Shown: positions 48,195 to 61,015 of the stretch, piece after piece | Layout: every line of letters begins with the position of its first letter | How positions within the stretch are numbered: position 1 is the stretch's first letter | Origin: Bradyrhizobium sp. 139 | GTDB lineage: Bacteria > Pseudomonadota > Alphaproteobacteria > Rhizobiales > Xanthobacteraceae | Assembly (NCBI RefSeq): GCF_023074175.1 | Contig: NZ_JADPKS010000012.1 | Location: 1-64,000, forward strand | Length of the DNA: 64,000 bases | Direction: 5' to 3' | Program-made: the position numbers and the translations under genes | Notes under the pieces: model-generated | The model's input: only the letters and a program-made list of their open reading frames with translations | Database searches by the model: none | Told to the model about the DNA's origin: nothing

Positions 48195-48901
48195 GCGAAC
48201 GCAAATCAGATCCCGATCGCGAGGACAGCGAGCGCGCCTTCTTCGGGCGCCGCAAGGGCCACAAGCTCAGGCAGCACCAGGCCGAGCTGATCGATCATCT
48301 GCTGCCGCATCTTGCGCTCGACATCAACGGCGAGGCGCCGGCGAATGCAGGCGATATCTTCGATCCCGCTGCGGACGATGTGCGGCTCGAGATCGGCTTC
48401 GGCGGCGGCGAGCACCTTGCCGCGGAGGCGCGGAATTTCGCCGCGACCGGCTTCATCGGCTGCGAGCCCTATGTCAACGGCATGGCAAAAATCCTCGCAC
48501 AGATCGAGGCCACGAACATCGTCAACATCCGCTTGTTCGCGGGCGATGCCGCCGAGTTGCTGGCCTGGCTGCCACAGGCATCGCTGTCGCGGATCGACCT
48601 GATCCATCCCGATCCCTGGCCGAAGCGGCGTCACTGGAAGCGGCGCTTCGTCCAGGACCGGACCATCGCTGCGATGGCGCGCGTCTTGAAAGTGGGCGGC
48701 GAATTCCGCTTCGTCTGCGACATCGACGATTACTGCGCCTGGACGCTGTCGCATCTTGCGCGCTCGCGGGATTTCGTCTGGCTCGCGCAACGCGCCGACG
48801 ATTTCCGGCAGCCATGGGCAGGCTACACCATGACGCGATACGGCAGGAAGGCCACGCGCGAGGGGCGCAAGACGACCTATCTGCGGTTTCGCAGGCTCTA
48901 G
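48191..48901 (+). CDS. trmB: tRNA (guanosine(46)-N7)-methyltransferase
   Basis: TrmB makes m7G at position 46 of tRNA with SAM. This 236-residue protein has the SAM-binding motif EIGFGGGEHLAAEA near residue 65, the conserved GCEPYVNG, and the catalytic signature HPDPWPKRRHWKRRF near 140. ATG 48191 overlaps the M20 peptidase stop. Its stop (48899-48901) overlaps that of the convergent DUF2336 gene. Confidence 0.95.
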   Translation: MSERKSDPDREDSERAFFGRRKGHKLRQHQAELIDHLLPHLALDINGEAPANAGDIFDPAADDVRLEIGFGGGEHLAAEARNFAATGFIGCEPYVNGMAKILAQIEATNIVNIRLFAGDAAELLAWLPQASLSRIDLIHPDPWPKRRHWKRRFVQDRTIAAMARVLKVGGEFRFVCDIDDYCAWTLSHLARSRDFVWLAQRADDFRQPWAGYTMTRYGRKATREGRKTTYLRFRRL

Positions 48902-49980
48902 ATCGTCTGCCGGTTGCGCCAGAATTTCACGACGCGCTCGGCGGTCGCCGGCATCAGGCGCGTGAAGTTCATGCGCGCGGCCTCGATGTCGGCATCGGCC
49001 GGCGTGCGATGCGGTCCGTGCCACAACAGAACGAGCGCGCGCACCGTGGGCCAGCCCAAGTTCAACATGCGCCCCAGGATCAGGATCGGATCGCAGCGGT
49101 CGCCCGCGATCAGGCGATCGAGGATCGAGAGACGGACGCCGGACAGCGCCGAGAGCGAGGCGATCGATTCCTCGTATTTGTGCGCCTTGGCGAAGCCGAG
49201 CAGCGCGCTCTCGCCGAGATGACCCCCGCGATGCAGGCCGAGCACCGTGCGCTGCGCCGCCGAAAAATCGCGTCGCGGCCCGGGGGGCAGCGTCGCCTCC
49301 TCGATCGCCGACATCGCGCGTTTGATCTCGACCTGGCGCGCGGGGTTGACCACGCTGGAGAGACGGCGGCGGATAACGTCGAGCGTGCCGTTCAGCAGTT
49401 CCTTGAGGTGCTCGCCGGAGAGGTCCTCGCGCTGACCGATCTTGAGCGTCAGCACGCCGTCCTGCGCCGCCCGCTTGATCAACTCCGAATAGCCACCGGG
49501 CGAGAACGCCGCGCCGGCATTGCCGGCGGCATGGCGCACCACGTCGCGATCGCCGCGCTCGATCAGCACGTCGGTCACCACAGCCGACAAAGCGGGGCGC
49601 TCCGTCATCGCCAGCAGATGCCCCTGGCCTTTCAGCCGCGCGATCTCGAGCAGCGCAGCTTCGTCGAGCACGGGCGAGCGGCGCAGCACGGGGCCTGCCA
49701 CCGTGATCTCGTTTTCACGGGCGAGCTGTTTCACCAGATGCGGCGGCGCGTTGCTCAGGCGCGAAAAGCGTTCGGCGAGATCGATGCGCGAGGCAAGCTC
49801 GGCATGCGGGACGAGATCGATCAGCAAATTGTCGAAGAGATCGACGAGATCAGGACGGAGCTTCTCGGCATCCTGGAAGAACAATGCAGAGATGGCGCGC
49901 GCAATTTCGCCACGACGTCGTAGATCGCCGCGTTTGACGATATCGTCCAGTCCGGGAATCAGCGACGTGGCAACGGTCAT
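48898..49980 (-). CDS. DUF2336 domain-containing protein
   Basis: This 360-residue soluble, helix-rich protein matches DUF2336, found almost only in alphaproteobacteria and of unknown function. Recognisable parts include VKRGDLRRRGEIARAISALF near the N terminus and the central DEAALLEIARLKGQGHLLAMT. The block AAQRTVLGLHRGGHLGESALL lies near the C-terminal third. ATG 49980 gives MTVATSLIPGLDDIVK. Its stop overlaps the trmB stop, and it is transcribed against the surrounding genes, so it interrupts the forward run between trmB and rimP. Tail-to-tail overlap suggests antisense interference with trmB. Confidence 0.85.
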   Translation of the reverse strand: MTVATSLIPGLDDIVKRGDLRRRGEIARAISALFFQDAEKLRPDLVDLFDNLLIDLVPHAELASRIDLAERFSRLSNAPPHLVKQLARENEITVAGPVLRRSPVLDEAALLEIARLKGQGHLLAMTERPALSAVVTDVLIERGDRDVVRHAAGNAGAAFSPGGYSELIKRAAQDGVLTLKIGQREDLSGEHLKELLNGTLDVIRRRLSSVVNPARQVEIKRAMSAIEEATLPPGPRRDFSAAQRTVLGLHRGGHLGESALLGFAKAHKYEESIASLSALSGVRLSILDRLIAGDRCDPILILGRMLNLGWPTVRALVLLWHGPHRTPADADIEAARMNFTRLMPATAERVVKFWRNRQTI

Positions 49981-50193
49981 GAGAGCGCAACTCGGATTTG
50001 GCACGCCGTGGGCGCCCCATAACTCAAGCCGCCCGACAATCAGGGAATTTAGGCCTCCCAGGTGAAGGAAGCGTTGCGCGGGGGCCGCAGACTGGCTGCA
50101 AAAAGCCACATCAGACCCGCGATGGGCCTTGTCCGGGAGGGTGGAAAGGGCTATATCAGCGCCAATTCACCTTCTCATACGATCCGCGTAATG

Positions 50194-50224
50194 AGAGTGG
50201 GCCCGAAAGGACCCGCTCTTTTTT
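50194..50224 (+). terminator. Terminator-like hairpin in the leader of the rimP-nusA operon
   Basis: AGAGTGGG (50194-50201) pairs with CCCGCTCT (50212-50219) with one G-T wobble, and six T residues follow (50219-50224). No co-directional gene lies between the DUF2336 start (49980) and this point, so it is a candidate attenuator or the end of a small RNA. The loop contains a second short pairing around GAAA. The rest of 49981-50360 shows no gene. Confidence 0.7.
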
Positions 50225-50360
50225 GTTACCTGAACGCAGTTTGGCAGAAGATGCCCGGCCGACGACCTGTCGGGATGAAGAGTTCCAAAGCAGGCTCTGC
50301 AAATCTTAACCTGCGCAAGCCTTAACCAAGCCTTAACCATCGAGCGCCTTGACCCCTGAT

Positions 50361-51140
50361 ATGACCGAACCGCACCCTGGTTCCACAGATGCCGAGTTGC
50401 TGGCCGAGCCGAGGCTCGTGGTCGAGCCCGGCGCGGCGGCGCGGGTATCTGCGGTTGCGGGTCCGGTGCTCCAGGGCATGGGCTATCGCCTGGTGCGGAT
50501 CCGCATTTCCGGAGAAGCCGGCTGCACCGTGCAGATCATGGCCGAGCGGCCGGACGGCTCGATGCAGATCGAGGATTGCGAGGCGATCTCGCGGGCGCTG
50601 TCGCCCGTGCTGGACGTCGCAGACCCCATCGAGCGCGCCTACCGGTTGGAGATTTCCTCACCGGGGATCGACCGGCCGCTGGTGCGGCGCTCCGATTTCG
50701 AACGCTATGCCGGTCATCTGGTCAAGGTCGAGATGGGAGTCGCCCATGAGGGGCGGAAGCGGTTCCGCGGCACGATCGGTGCCGTCGAAGGCGACCGCGT
50801 GCATCTGACCCGCGACGACGTCAAGGCCGGCGAAACCGCGGAAGTTCTCCTGACGATGGAGGATATCGGCGAAGCGCGGCTGGTGCTGACCGACGAGCTG
50901 ATCGCGGAATCCATGCGCCGCGGCAAGGCCCAGGCACGCGAGATGCGCCGCAATCTCGGCCTGGAGCCGCCGGCCGCACCGCACGCCAGCATCAGCGAAA
51001 AAACGACCAAGAACACCAAGCCGACAAAGAAGCCGGCGCCGACCAATACAAAGAAGCCGGCACCGACCAATACGAAGAAACATCGCCTGGCCGCCGAACG
51101 CGCGCGACGGGGCGAGATCGAGCCTGACGAAGGAGACTAG
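50361..51140 (+). CDS. rimP: Ribosome maturation factor RimP
   Basis: RimP assists 30S subunit maturation. This 259-residue protein has the N-terminal domain ([21 protein letters not shown]), the signature [21 protein letters not shown] and the SH3-like C-terminal domain ([16 protein letters not shown]). A Lys/Pro/Thr-rich tail of about 60 residues, longer than in E. coli, carries a tandem repeat. ATG 50361 is preferred to the in-frame TTG at 50349. It heads the conserved rimP-nusA-ylxR-infB order, with nusA 2 bp downstream. Confidence 0.94.
   Translation: MTEPHPGSTDAELLAEPRLVVEPGAAARVSAVAGPVLQGMGYRLVRIRISGEAGCTVQIMAERPDGSMQIEDCEAISRALSPVLDVADPIERAYRLEISSPGIDRPLVRRSDFERYAGHLVKVEMGVAHEGRKRFRGTIGAVEGDRVHLTRDDVKAGETAEVLLTMEDIGEARLVLTDELIAESMRRGKAQAREMRRNLGLEPPAAPHASISEKTTKNTKPTKKPAPTNTKKPAPTNTKKHRLAAERARRGEIEPDEGD
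51027..51074 (+). repeat. 24-bp tandem repeat inside rimP
   Basis: Two copies (51027-51050 and 51051-51074), differing at two positions, encode KKPAPTNT twice in the disordered RimP tail. The reading frame is kept. Confidence 0.85.
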
Positions 51141-51142
51141 CC

Positions 51143-52753
<1,611 letters not shown>

Positions 52754-52776
52754 GGGCAAAGGAGAATGTCGCCCGG

Positions 52777-53460
52777 ATGCTCGCAGATACTGACCACGAT
52801 CTCGACAATGGCCCGCGGACCGAAAGGTCCGCGACCATGCGGATGTGCGCGGTCAGCCGCGAGGTCCGGCCGATCGACGAGCTGATCCGCTTCGTCATTT
52901 CGCCCCAAGGGGACATAGTTCCCGATCTCAAGCGCAAGCTGCCCGGACGCGGTATGTGGATCACCGCCTCACGCGAGGTGGTTGCGGAAGCCGTGCGGCG
53001 TCACCAATTTAGCAAGGCCTTCAAGCGCGAGCTGCGCACTCCCCAGACGCTCCCCGCCGATATCGAGGCGCTCCTGGTTCGGAGCGCCACGGAAGCCCTC
53101 GGGATCGCTGCCAAGGCGGGCCAGGTCGTAGCCGGCTTCGGCAAGGTCGAGAGCGCCCTGCGGGAAGGCACGGTCGAGGTCCTGATCCACGCCAGCGACG
53201 GGGCCGCGGACGGAATCCGCAAATTGGACATGCTGGCGCGGCAAAATGACGTAAATCGCGGCGCCAAGCCGCAGATTCCCGTCGTCACGGCACTGAAATC
53301 GATAGAATTGGATTTGGCACTGACCCGGTCAAATGTGATACATGCTGCCCTGCTCGCGGGCCCGGCGAGCAGGTCATTCCTGTCACGTAGCCAGATGCTG
53401 GTCCGATACCGGATGGCGGACGATGACAAGATTGCCGAAAAGCCCGGCCAGGATTTCTGA
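52777..53460 (+). CDS. YlxR-like RNA-binding/L7Ae-type protein (DUF448 fusion)
   Basis: This 227-residue protein joins an N-terminal YlxR domain (RMCAVSREVRPIDELIRFV, then GRGMWITASREVV) to a C-terminal L7Ae/L30e-like domain. The latter reads LGIAAKAGQVVAGFGKVESAL with VLIHASDGAADG. Both parts bind RNA in relatives, and the fusion is typical of alphaproteobacteria. ATG 52777 was chosen with AAGGAG at 52758-52763; ATG 52837, immediately before RMCAVS, is an alternative that would place the strong hairpin 52814-52833 just upstream of the start. It sits between nusA and infB. Confidence 0.9.
   Translation: MLADTDHDLDNGPRTERSATMRMCAVSREVRPIDELIRFVISPQGDIVPDLKRKLPGRGMWITASREVVAEAVRRHQFSKAFKRELRTPQTLPADIEALLVRSATEALGIAAKAGQVVAGFGKVESALREGTVEVLIHASDGAADGIRKLDMLARQNDVNRGAKPQIPVVTALKSIELDLALTRSNVIHAALLAGPASRSFLSRSQMLVRYRMADDDKIAEKPGQDF
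52814..52833 (+). promoter_or_regulatory. Perfect GAAA-tetraloop hairpin at the ylxR start region
   Basis: CGCGGACC (52814-52821) and GGTCCGCG (52826-52833) form a perfect 8-bp stem with a GAAA loop, 3 nt before the alternative start ATG 52837. It could modulate translation or be an RNA-binding site; no T-run follows. Confidence 0.5.
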
Positions 53461-53532
53461 GAGACAACGACGACCCCGATAGGACGGTGCGGCAACGCAC
53501 AACAACTGATAAATCAGGATTAGGACTGCTGA

Positions 53533-56232
53533 ATGGTTGATACCAAGACCCCTGGAGACAAGAAGCTGAGCGTTCCGAGCAAGACGCTATCGCTCAAGCC
53601 GCGCGTCGAAACGGGCACTGTGCGCCAGAGCTTCAGCCATGGCCGTAGCAAGCAGGTCGTGGTCGAGAAGCGCGGCAAGCGCCGCATCGACGGCAGCCCC
53701 GAGCCGCAGGCCGCCGAGGTGGCGAAGCCCGCTCCCGCCGCGCCCAAGCCTGCTCCCGCGCGCCCGGCTCCGCCGCGCAACGCCGGATCCGGCGTGGTGC
53801 TGCGCACGCTGACCGAGGACGAACGTTCCGCCCGCGCCAGCGCGCTGGCCGATGCCAAGGTGCGCGAAGTCGAAGAGCGCCGCCATGCCGAGGAAGAGGC
53901 TCAGCGCCGCGCTGTCCGCGAAAGCGCAGAGCGCGTCGAGCGCGAGGCCGCCGAAGCCCGCCGCAAGGCCGAGGATGAGCGTCACCGCCACGAAGAGGAA
54001 GCCAAGCGCAAGGCCGAAACCGAGGCCAAGAAGCGTTTTGGCGAAGGCGAGCAGCCGCAATCTGCGGTGCGCGCTGCAACGACGGCCGCAGCCGCTCCTG
54101 CACCGCGGCCCGGAGCGCCCACGGCGCGGCCCGGGACGACCACCACGGCCCGCCCCGGAACAACGACGGCGCGGCCCGGAACGACCACGCAGCGGCCGGG
54201 AGGCCCGGTGGGCCGCGCCCCTGCTGTCGCAGCCGGACCGGACGAGGACGAGGGTCCGCGCCAGATCCGTCGCGGCCCCGGCGGCGCTGCGCGCCCCGTG
54301 CCGCCCCCGAAGACCACCCACAAGCCCGGCCCGCAGAAGGAGCGCGGCCGCCTGACCGTCGTCACGGCATTCAATGCCGACGACGTGCGCGAGCGCTCGA
54401 TTGCCTCCTTCCGCCGCCGCACCCAGCGCCTGAAGGGCCACGCCTCGAACGAGCCGAAGGAAAAGCTCATCCGCGAGGTGATCATTCCGGAAGCGATCAC
54501 CATCCAGGAGCTCGCCAACCGCATGGCCGAGCGCGCGGTCGACGTCATCCGCATGCTGATGAAGCAGGGCGCGATGCACAAGATCACCGACGTGATCGAC
54601 GCCGACACCGCGCAGCTGATCGCCGAAGAACTGGGCCACTCGGTCAAGCGCGTTGCCGCGTCGGACGTCGAAGAGGGTCTGTTTGATCAGGTCGCCGATT
54701 CCACCGACACCGAGACGCGTTCGCCGGTGGTGACCGTGATGGGTCACGTCGACCACGGCAAGACCTCGCTGCTCGACGCGCTCCGTCATGCCAACGTCGT
54801 CTCCGGCGAAGCCGGCGGCATCACCCAGCATATCGGCGCCTATCAGGTGCTGTCGCCCGAAAGCGGCAAGAAGATCACCTTCATCGACACGCCCGGCCAC
54901 GCCGCGTTCACCGCGATGCGCGCCCGCGGCGCCAAGGTGACCGACATCGTCGTGCTGGTGGTTGCTGCCGATGACGGCGTGATGCCGCAGACGATCGAAG
55001 CCATCAACCACGCCAAGGCGGCGCGGGTGCCGATCATCGTTGCCATCAACAAGATCGACAAGCCCGATGCGAAGCCCGAGCGCGTGCGCACCGAGCTGCT
55101 CCAGCACGAGGTGCAGGTGGAATCCTTCGGCGGCGAAGTCGTCGACGTCGAAGTCTCCGCCAAGAACAAGACCAATCTCGACAAGCTGCTCGAGATGATC
55201 GCGCTCCAGGCCGACATCCTCGACCTGAAGACCAATTCGGAACGGCCGGCCGAGGGCACCGTGATCGAGGCCAAGCTCGACCGCGGCCGTGGTCCGGTCG
55301 CGACCGTGCTGGTCCAGCGCGGCTCGCTCCGTGTCGGTGACATCATCGTCGCCGGCGCCGAAATGGGCCGCGTCCGCGCGCTGATCTCGGATCAGGGCGA
55401 GACGGTGCAGGAGGCAGGTCCTTCAGTGCCCGTCGAGGTACTCGGCTTCAATGGTCCGCCGGAAGCCGGCGATCGTCTCGCGGTGGTCGAGAACGAAGCC
55501 CGCGCCCGCCAGGTCACCAGCTACCGCGCGCACCAGAAGCGCGAGAACGCGGCGGCCTCGATTTCCGGCATGCGCGGCTCGCTCGAGCAGATGATGTCGC
55601 AATTGAAGACGGCGGGCCGCAAGGAATTCCCGCTGATCATCAAGGCCGACGTGCAGGGCTCGCTGGAAGCGATCCTCGGCTCGCTGGAGAAGCTCGGCAC
55701 CGACGAAGTCGCAGCTCGCATCCTGCATGCCGGCGTCGGCGGAATCTCGGAATCCGACGTGACGCTCGCGGAAGGCTTCAACGCCGCGATCATCGGCTTC
55801 TCGGTTCGTGCCAACAAGGAGGCGGCTGCGGCCGCCAAGCGCAACGGCATCGAGATCCGCTACTACAACATCATCTACGACCTCGTCGATGACGTGAAGA
55901 AGGCGATGAGCGGACTGCTCGCGCCGACCCTGCGCGAAACCATGCTGGGCAATGCCGCGATCTTGGAGATCTTCAACATCTCCAAGATCGGCAAGGTCGC
56001 CGGCTGCCGGGTCACCGACGGCACCGTGGAACGTGGCGCCAATGTGCGCCTGATCCGCGACAACGTCGTCGTGCACGAAGGCAAGCTGTCGACGCTGAAA
56101 CGCTTCAAGGACGAAGTGAAGGAAGTCCAGTCCGGTCAAGAATGCGGCATGGCCTTCGAGAACTATCACGACATGCGTGCCGGTGACGTGATCGAGTGTT
56201 ATCGCGTGGAGACGATCCAGCGCTCCCTGTAA
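53533..56232 (+). CDS. infB: Translation initiation factor IF-2
   Basis: IF-2 is the GTPase that places fMet-tRNA on the 30S subunit. This 899-residue protein has a long charged N-terminal region with a coiled-coil-like Glu/Arg stretch (about 95-180). A low-complexity [11 protein letters not shown] linker covers about 190-230, followed by an IF2-N domain ([20 protein letters not shown]). The GTPase core has G1 GHVDHGKT near residue 404, DTPGHAAF (G3) and NKIDKPDA (G4), and C-terminal domains include the fMet-tRNA-binding part. ATG 53533 gives [11 protein letters not shown]; it is 72 bp after ylxR. Confidence 0.97.
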   Translation: MVDTKTPGDKKLSVPSKTLSLKPRVETGTVRQSFSHGRSKQVVVEKRGKRRIDGSPEPQAAEVAKPAPAAPKPAPARPAPPRNAGSGVVLRTLTEDERSARASALADAKVREVEERRHAEEEAQRRAVRESAERVEREAAEARRKAEDERHRHEEEAKRKAETEAKKRFGEGEQPQSAVRAATTAAAAPAPRPGAPTARPGTTTTARPGTTTARPGTTTQRPGGPVGRAPAVAAGPDEDEGPRQIRRGPGGAARPVPPPKTTHKPGPQKERGRLTVVTAFNADDVRERSIASFRRRTQRLKGHASNEPKEKLIREVIIPEAITIQELANRMAERAVDVIRMLMKQGAMHKITDVIDADTAQLIAEELGHSVKRVAASDVEEGLFDQVADSTDTETRSPVVTVMGHVDHGKTSLLDALRHANVVSGEAGGITQHIGAYQVLSPESGKKITFIDTPGHAAFTAMRARGAKVTDIVVLVVAADDGVMPQTIEAINHAKAARVPIIVAINKIDKPDAKPERVRTELLQHEVQVESFGGEVVDVEVSAKNKTNLDKLLEMIALQADILDLKTNSERPAEGTVIEAKLDRGRGPVATVLVQRGSLRVGDIIVAGAEMGRVRALISDQGETVQEAGPSVPVEVLGFNGPPEAGDRLAVVENEARARQVTSYRAHQKRENAAASISGMRGSLEQMMSQLKTAGRKEFPLIIKADVQGSLEAILGSLEKLGTDEVAARILHAGVGGISESDVTLAEGFNAAIIGFSVRANKEAAAAAKRNGIEIRYYNIIYDLVDDVKKAMSGLLAPTLRETMLGNAAILEIFNISKIGKVAGCRVTDGTVERGANVRLIRDNVVVHEGKLSTLKRFKDEVKEVQSGQECGMAFENYHDMRAGDVIECYRVETIQRSL

Positions 56233-56286
56233 GTCCAAATCTTACCGAAGCGCCCGGATCTTTTTGAGCTGAAATTGCGGGAGTGC

Positions 56287-56311
56287 GATGGCCGGATTTA
56301 TTCCGGCCATC
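56287..56311. repeat. Hairpin between infB and rbfA
   Basis: GATGGCCGGA (56287-56296) faces TCCGGCCATC (56302-56311) with a 5-nt loop and no T-run. It resembles a fragment of the CATGGCCGGG repeat family and may be an RNA processing site within the operon. Confidence 0.6.
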
Positions 56312-56388
56312 CGCGCCGCATTCGTTTCAACAGGACAAATGACAATGCTCGTGTCTCAAACGCGGGCACGACGAGGTGATTTTCGACC

Positions 56389-56820
56389 ATGCCCCGCCAC
56401 CATCAGAAGAAAAGTTCCGCGCCGGGCGGCTCGCAACGTCAGTTGCGGGTCGGCGAGCAGGTTCGCCACGCGATGGCCGAGATTCTGGCGCAAGGCAATG
56501 TGCATGATGCGGACCTCGAAGGCCACATCATCACCGTACCGGAGGTACGGATGTCGCCCGACCTGAAGCTCGCAACAGTTTACGTGATGCCGCTCGGCGG
56601 CCGCGACACCGAGATCGTCATCGCCGCGCTCGAGCGCAACAAGAAATTCCTGCGCGGCGACGTCGCGCGGCGCGTTAACCTGAAATTTGCACCTGACCTT
56701 CGCTTCCACGTCGACGAGCGATTCGACGAAGCGGAACGGATCGAGAAGCTTTTGCGAACACCCGCGGTGCAGAAGGACTTGGAACAGGATCCGGAGTCGG
56801 ATCGGGAAGAAGAACAATGA
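56389..56820 (+). CDS. rbfA: 30S ribosome-binding factor RbfA
   Basis: RbfA binds the pre-30S subunit and helps 16S rRNA 5' maturation. This 143-residue protein has the KH-like core with [39 protein letters not shown] and [20 protein letters not shown]. An acidic tail [12 protein letters not shown] ends it. ATG 56389 follows GAGGTGATTTTCGACC. The stop overlaps the truB start (ATGA, 56817-56820). Confidence 0.95.
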   Translation: MPRHHQKKSSAPGGSQRQLRVGEQVRHAMAEILAQGNVHDADLEGHIITVPEVRMSPDLKLATVYVMPLGGRDTEIVIAALERNKKFLRGDVARRVNLKFAPDLRFHVDERFDEAERIEKLLRTPAVQKDLEQDPESDREEEQ

Positions 56821-57935
56821 CGATGGATCCGGCTCACGGCACGATCGGCGGCGAAGAAGCTGATCAGCGCGACGTGCAGAAAAATAATTTTGCGGACATG
56901 AGCGGCACTTCTCAGCCGCATCAGGAGCCGCGCCGCGTCAACAACGATCCCCGTGCCAAGCAGCAGAAAGGCAACCAGCCGCGCCGCGACCGCCGCGACG
57001 TCCATGGCTGGGTCGTGCTCGACAAGCCGATCGGCATGACCTCGACGCAGGCGGTCGCCGTGCTCAAGCGCCTGTTCAATGCCAAGCGGGCGGGACATGC
57101 CGGCACGCTCGACCCGCTCGCCTCCGGCGGCCTGCCGATCGCGCTTGGCGAAGCCACCAAGACCGTCCCCTTCGTCATGGACGGCCGCAAGCGCTATCAG
57201 TTCACCGTGTGCTGGGGCGAGGAGCGCGACACCGACGATATCGAGGGCCGGGTCACCGCGACCTCCGACCAGCGCCCGACCCGGGAGGCCATCCTGGCCC
57301 TGCTGCCCCGGTTCACCGGGGTGATCCAGCAGACTCCGCCGCGCTATTCCGCGATCAAGATCCATGGCGAGCGCGCCTATGATCTCGCCCGTGACGGCGA
57401 GGTGGTGGAACTGGCCCCCCGTCCGGTCGAAATTCACCATTTAACCCTTGTAGATCAACTAGATAACGACCGATCCGTATTCGAGGCCGAGTGCGGCAAA
57501 GGCACCTATGTGCGCGCGATCGCCCGCGATATGGGCCGGATTCTCGGCACTTTTGGCCATATTTGCGCGCTGCGGCGGACCCTGGTCGGCCCATTCGGCG
57601 AAACCGACATGATTCCGCTGGATCAGCTGGAGGCTTTATGCGATAGAGCCGCGTCCGGCGAGGGTAGCCTCGCCGACGCGCTTATGCCCGTTGAGACCGC
57701 GCTGGACGACATCCCGGCACTGGCCGTCACTCGGGCTGATGCGGCAAGGCTCCATCGGGGCCAGGCCGTTTTGTTGCGCGGACGGGATGCGCCCACTTGT
57801 AGCGGCACAGTCTATGTCACGGTGGCAGGCCGTCTTCTCGCGCTTGCCGAAGTTGGCAATGGCGAAATCATCCCCAAGCGTGTGTTCAACCTGACCGGCC
57901 TGACTGCCAGTGCCGGTCGCAACGAGAGAAATTGA
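56817..57935 (+). CDS. truB: tRNA pseudouridine(55) synthase TruB
   Basis: TruB makes pseudouridine 55 in the T-loop of tRNAs. This 372-residue protein has an extra basic N-terminal extension of about 60 residues. Then come [20 protein letters not shown], the catalytic motif [19 protein letters not shown] with the active Asp, and the [19 protein letters not shown] block. ATG 56817 overlaps rbfA; an internal ATG at 56898 (MSGTSQPH) is also possible. rpsO follows immediately. Confidence 0.95.
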   Translation: MTMDPAHGTIGGEEADQRDVQKNNFADMSGTSQPHQEPRRVNNDPRAKQQKGNQPRRDRRDVHGWVVLDKPIGMTSTQAVAVLKRLFNAKRAGHAGTLDPLASGGLPIALGEATKTVPFVMDGRKRYQFTVCWGEERDTDDIEGRVTATSDQRPTREAILALLPRFTGVIQQTPPRYSAIKIHGERAYDLARDGEVVELAPRPVEIHHLTLVDQLDNDRSVFEAECGKGTYVRAIARDMGRILGTFGHICALRRTLVGPFGETDMIPLDQLEALCDRAASGEGSLADALMPVETALDDIPALAVTRADAARLHRGQAVLLRGRDAPTCSGTVYVTVAGRLLALAEVGNGEIIPKRVFNLTGLTASAGRNERN

Positions 57936-57937
57936 CG

Positions 57938-58207
57938 ATGTCGATTGCCGCAGAACGCAAAGCGGAAGTCATCAAGACGAATGCCAACAAGGCCGGCGAC
58001 ACCGGCTCGCCCGAGGTTCAGGTCGCGATCCTGTCGGAACGCATCAACAACCTCACCAGCCATTTCAAGACCCACGTGAAGGACAACCATTCGCGTCGCG
58101 GCCTCTTGAAGCTGGTGTCGACGCGCCGCTCGCTCCTCGACTACGTGAAGAAGAAGGACGAGGCGCGCTATAAGGCGCTGCTCGAGAAGCACAACATTCG
58201 TCGTTAA
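57938..58207 (+). CDS. rpsO: 30S ribosomal protein S15
   Basis: S15 binds the 16S rRNA central domain and bridges to the 50S subunit. This 89-residue protein has the signature [38 protein letters not shown] and [20 protein letters not shown]. It starts at ATG 57938, 2 bp after the truB stop, following GAGAGAAATTG. A strong terminator lies 10 bp downstream, before the pnp leader. Confidence 0.97.
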   Translation: MSIAAERKAEVIKTNANKAGDTGSPEVQVAILSERINNLTSHFKTHVKDNHSRRGLLKLVSTRRSLLDYVKKKDEARYKALLEKHNIRR

Positions 58208-58216
58208 GTGTTTCTG

Positions 58217-58239
58217 CGCGCGCCGACGGCGCGCGTTTT
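58217..58239 (+). terminator. Terminator-like hairpin after rpsO
   Basis: CGCGCGCC (58217-58224) and GGCGCGCG (58228-58235) form an 8-bp stem with a GAC loop, followed by TTTT (58236-58239). It may separate rpsO from pnp or only reduce read-through. Confidence 0.75.
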
Positions 58240-58409
58240 CGCGCGTGGTTTCGAACGAAAGCGTTTGTTTAAAGGTTTTTGATCGAGGCTGCGTGCGCGT
58301 TCCGGGTGCGGGCCCAATGATGATTCGCATCCGGGGGCATGATGAGCGAAGACCGCGGTTCGGTGTTCGCGTTCGTGCCGACTGAAAGTCCAGCAGCAAT
58401 CCGGCGGCT

Positions 58410-58546
58410 GGGCGCAACGGGCAAGGCGCCCGTATGACCCGAAAGGATGGACGCCATCCGAAATCCAAGAACCATGGCAGGATCGCAGGACGCTGATCGC
58501 TCGCTTCGATCAGCGTCCCGCAATCTTGCGCATGGTTTTTGTTTTT
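58410..58546 (+). promoter_or_regulatory. Structured leader of pnp with a long stem-loop
   Basis: Three stems lie in the 380-bp pnp leader. GGGCGC (58410-58415) pairs with GCGCCC (58426-58431), and GGATGG (58445-58450) with CCATCC (58454-58459). A long one has a 12-bp perfect core (58488-58499 with 58507-58518), extended outward through GATCGC/GCAATC and AACCATG (58470-58476)/CATGGTT (58531-58537). A TTTTTGTTTTT run follows. In E. coli, RNase III cuts a comparable pnp leader stem and PNPase then represses its own mRNA. Confidence 0.6.
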
Positions 58547-58588
58547 CGGGGCCGTCAGACTTTCGAGAACCCATGAAAGAAGACCTCT

Positions 58589-60742
<2,154 letters not shown>

Positions 60743-60767
60743 GTCTCGCAGCACTGCCAGACACACG

Positions 60768-60793
60768 AAGGGCGGCCTCTCGGCCGCCCTTTT
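60768..60793 (+). terminator. Intrinsic terminator of pnp
   Basis: AAGGGCGGCC (60768-60777) pairs with GGCCGCCCTT (60782-60791) around a TCTC loop, with T residues to 60793. It ends the rimP-to-pnp operon. Confidence 0.88.
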
Positions 60794-60833
60794 AGTTTGT
60801 GTTGCTTGGTACCTGCACCGGTCGATATGGGGC

Positions 60834-61007
60834 CCCTCTCCCGCTTGCGGGAGAGGACTGGGGAGAGGGTGTTTCCGCAGAGAGACTCCCAACTAGGAGA
60901 GAGCCCTCACCCGCCGCGCTTCGCCACAGCCGAGGCTTCGCCTCGGCGTCCTTCAAGAGGACGGCCGCCGAAAGGCGGCCTTTGCCTCTCCCGCAAGCGG
61001 GAGAGGT
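60834..61007. repeat. Palindromic repeat (CCTCTCCC/GGTGAGGG type) between pnp and katG
   Basis: CCTCTCCCGCTTGCGGGAGAG at the left faces CTCTCCCGCAAGCGGGAGAG at the right. Between them lie CCCTCACCCG and a hairpin GGCCGCCGAAAGGCGGCC (60963-60980). Both flanking genes are convergent, so it may stop transcription from either side. Confidence 0.75.
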
Positions 61008-61015
61008 GAAACACC

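Noticed and set aside
56287..56311. Terminator between infB and rbfA
   Set aside because: The stem is perfect but no T-run follows, and the downstream genes are close and in the same operon.
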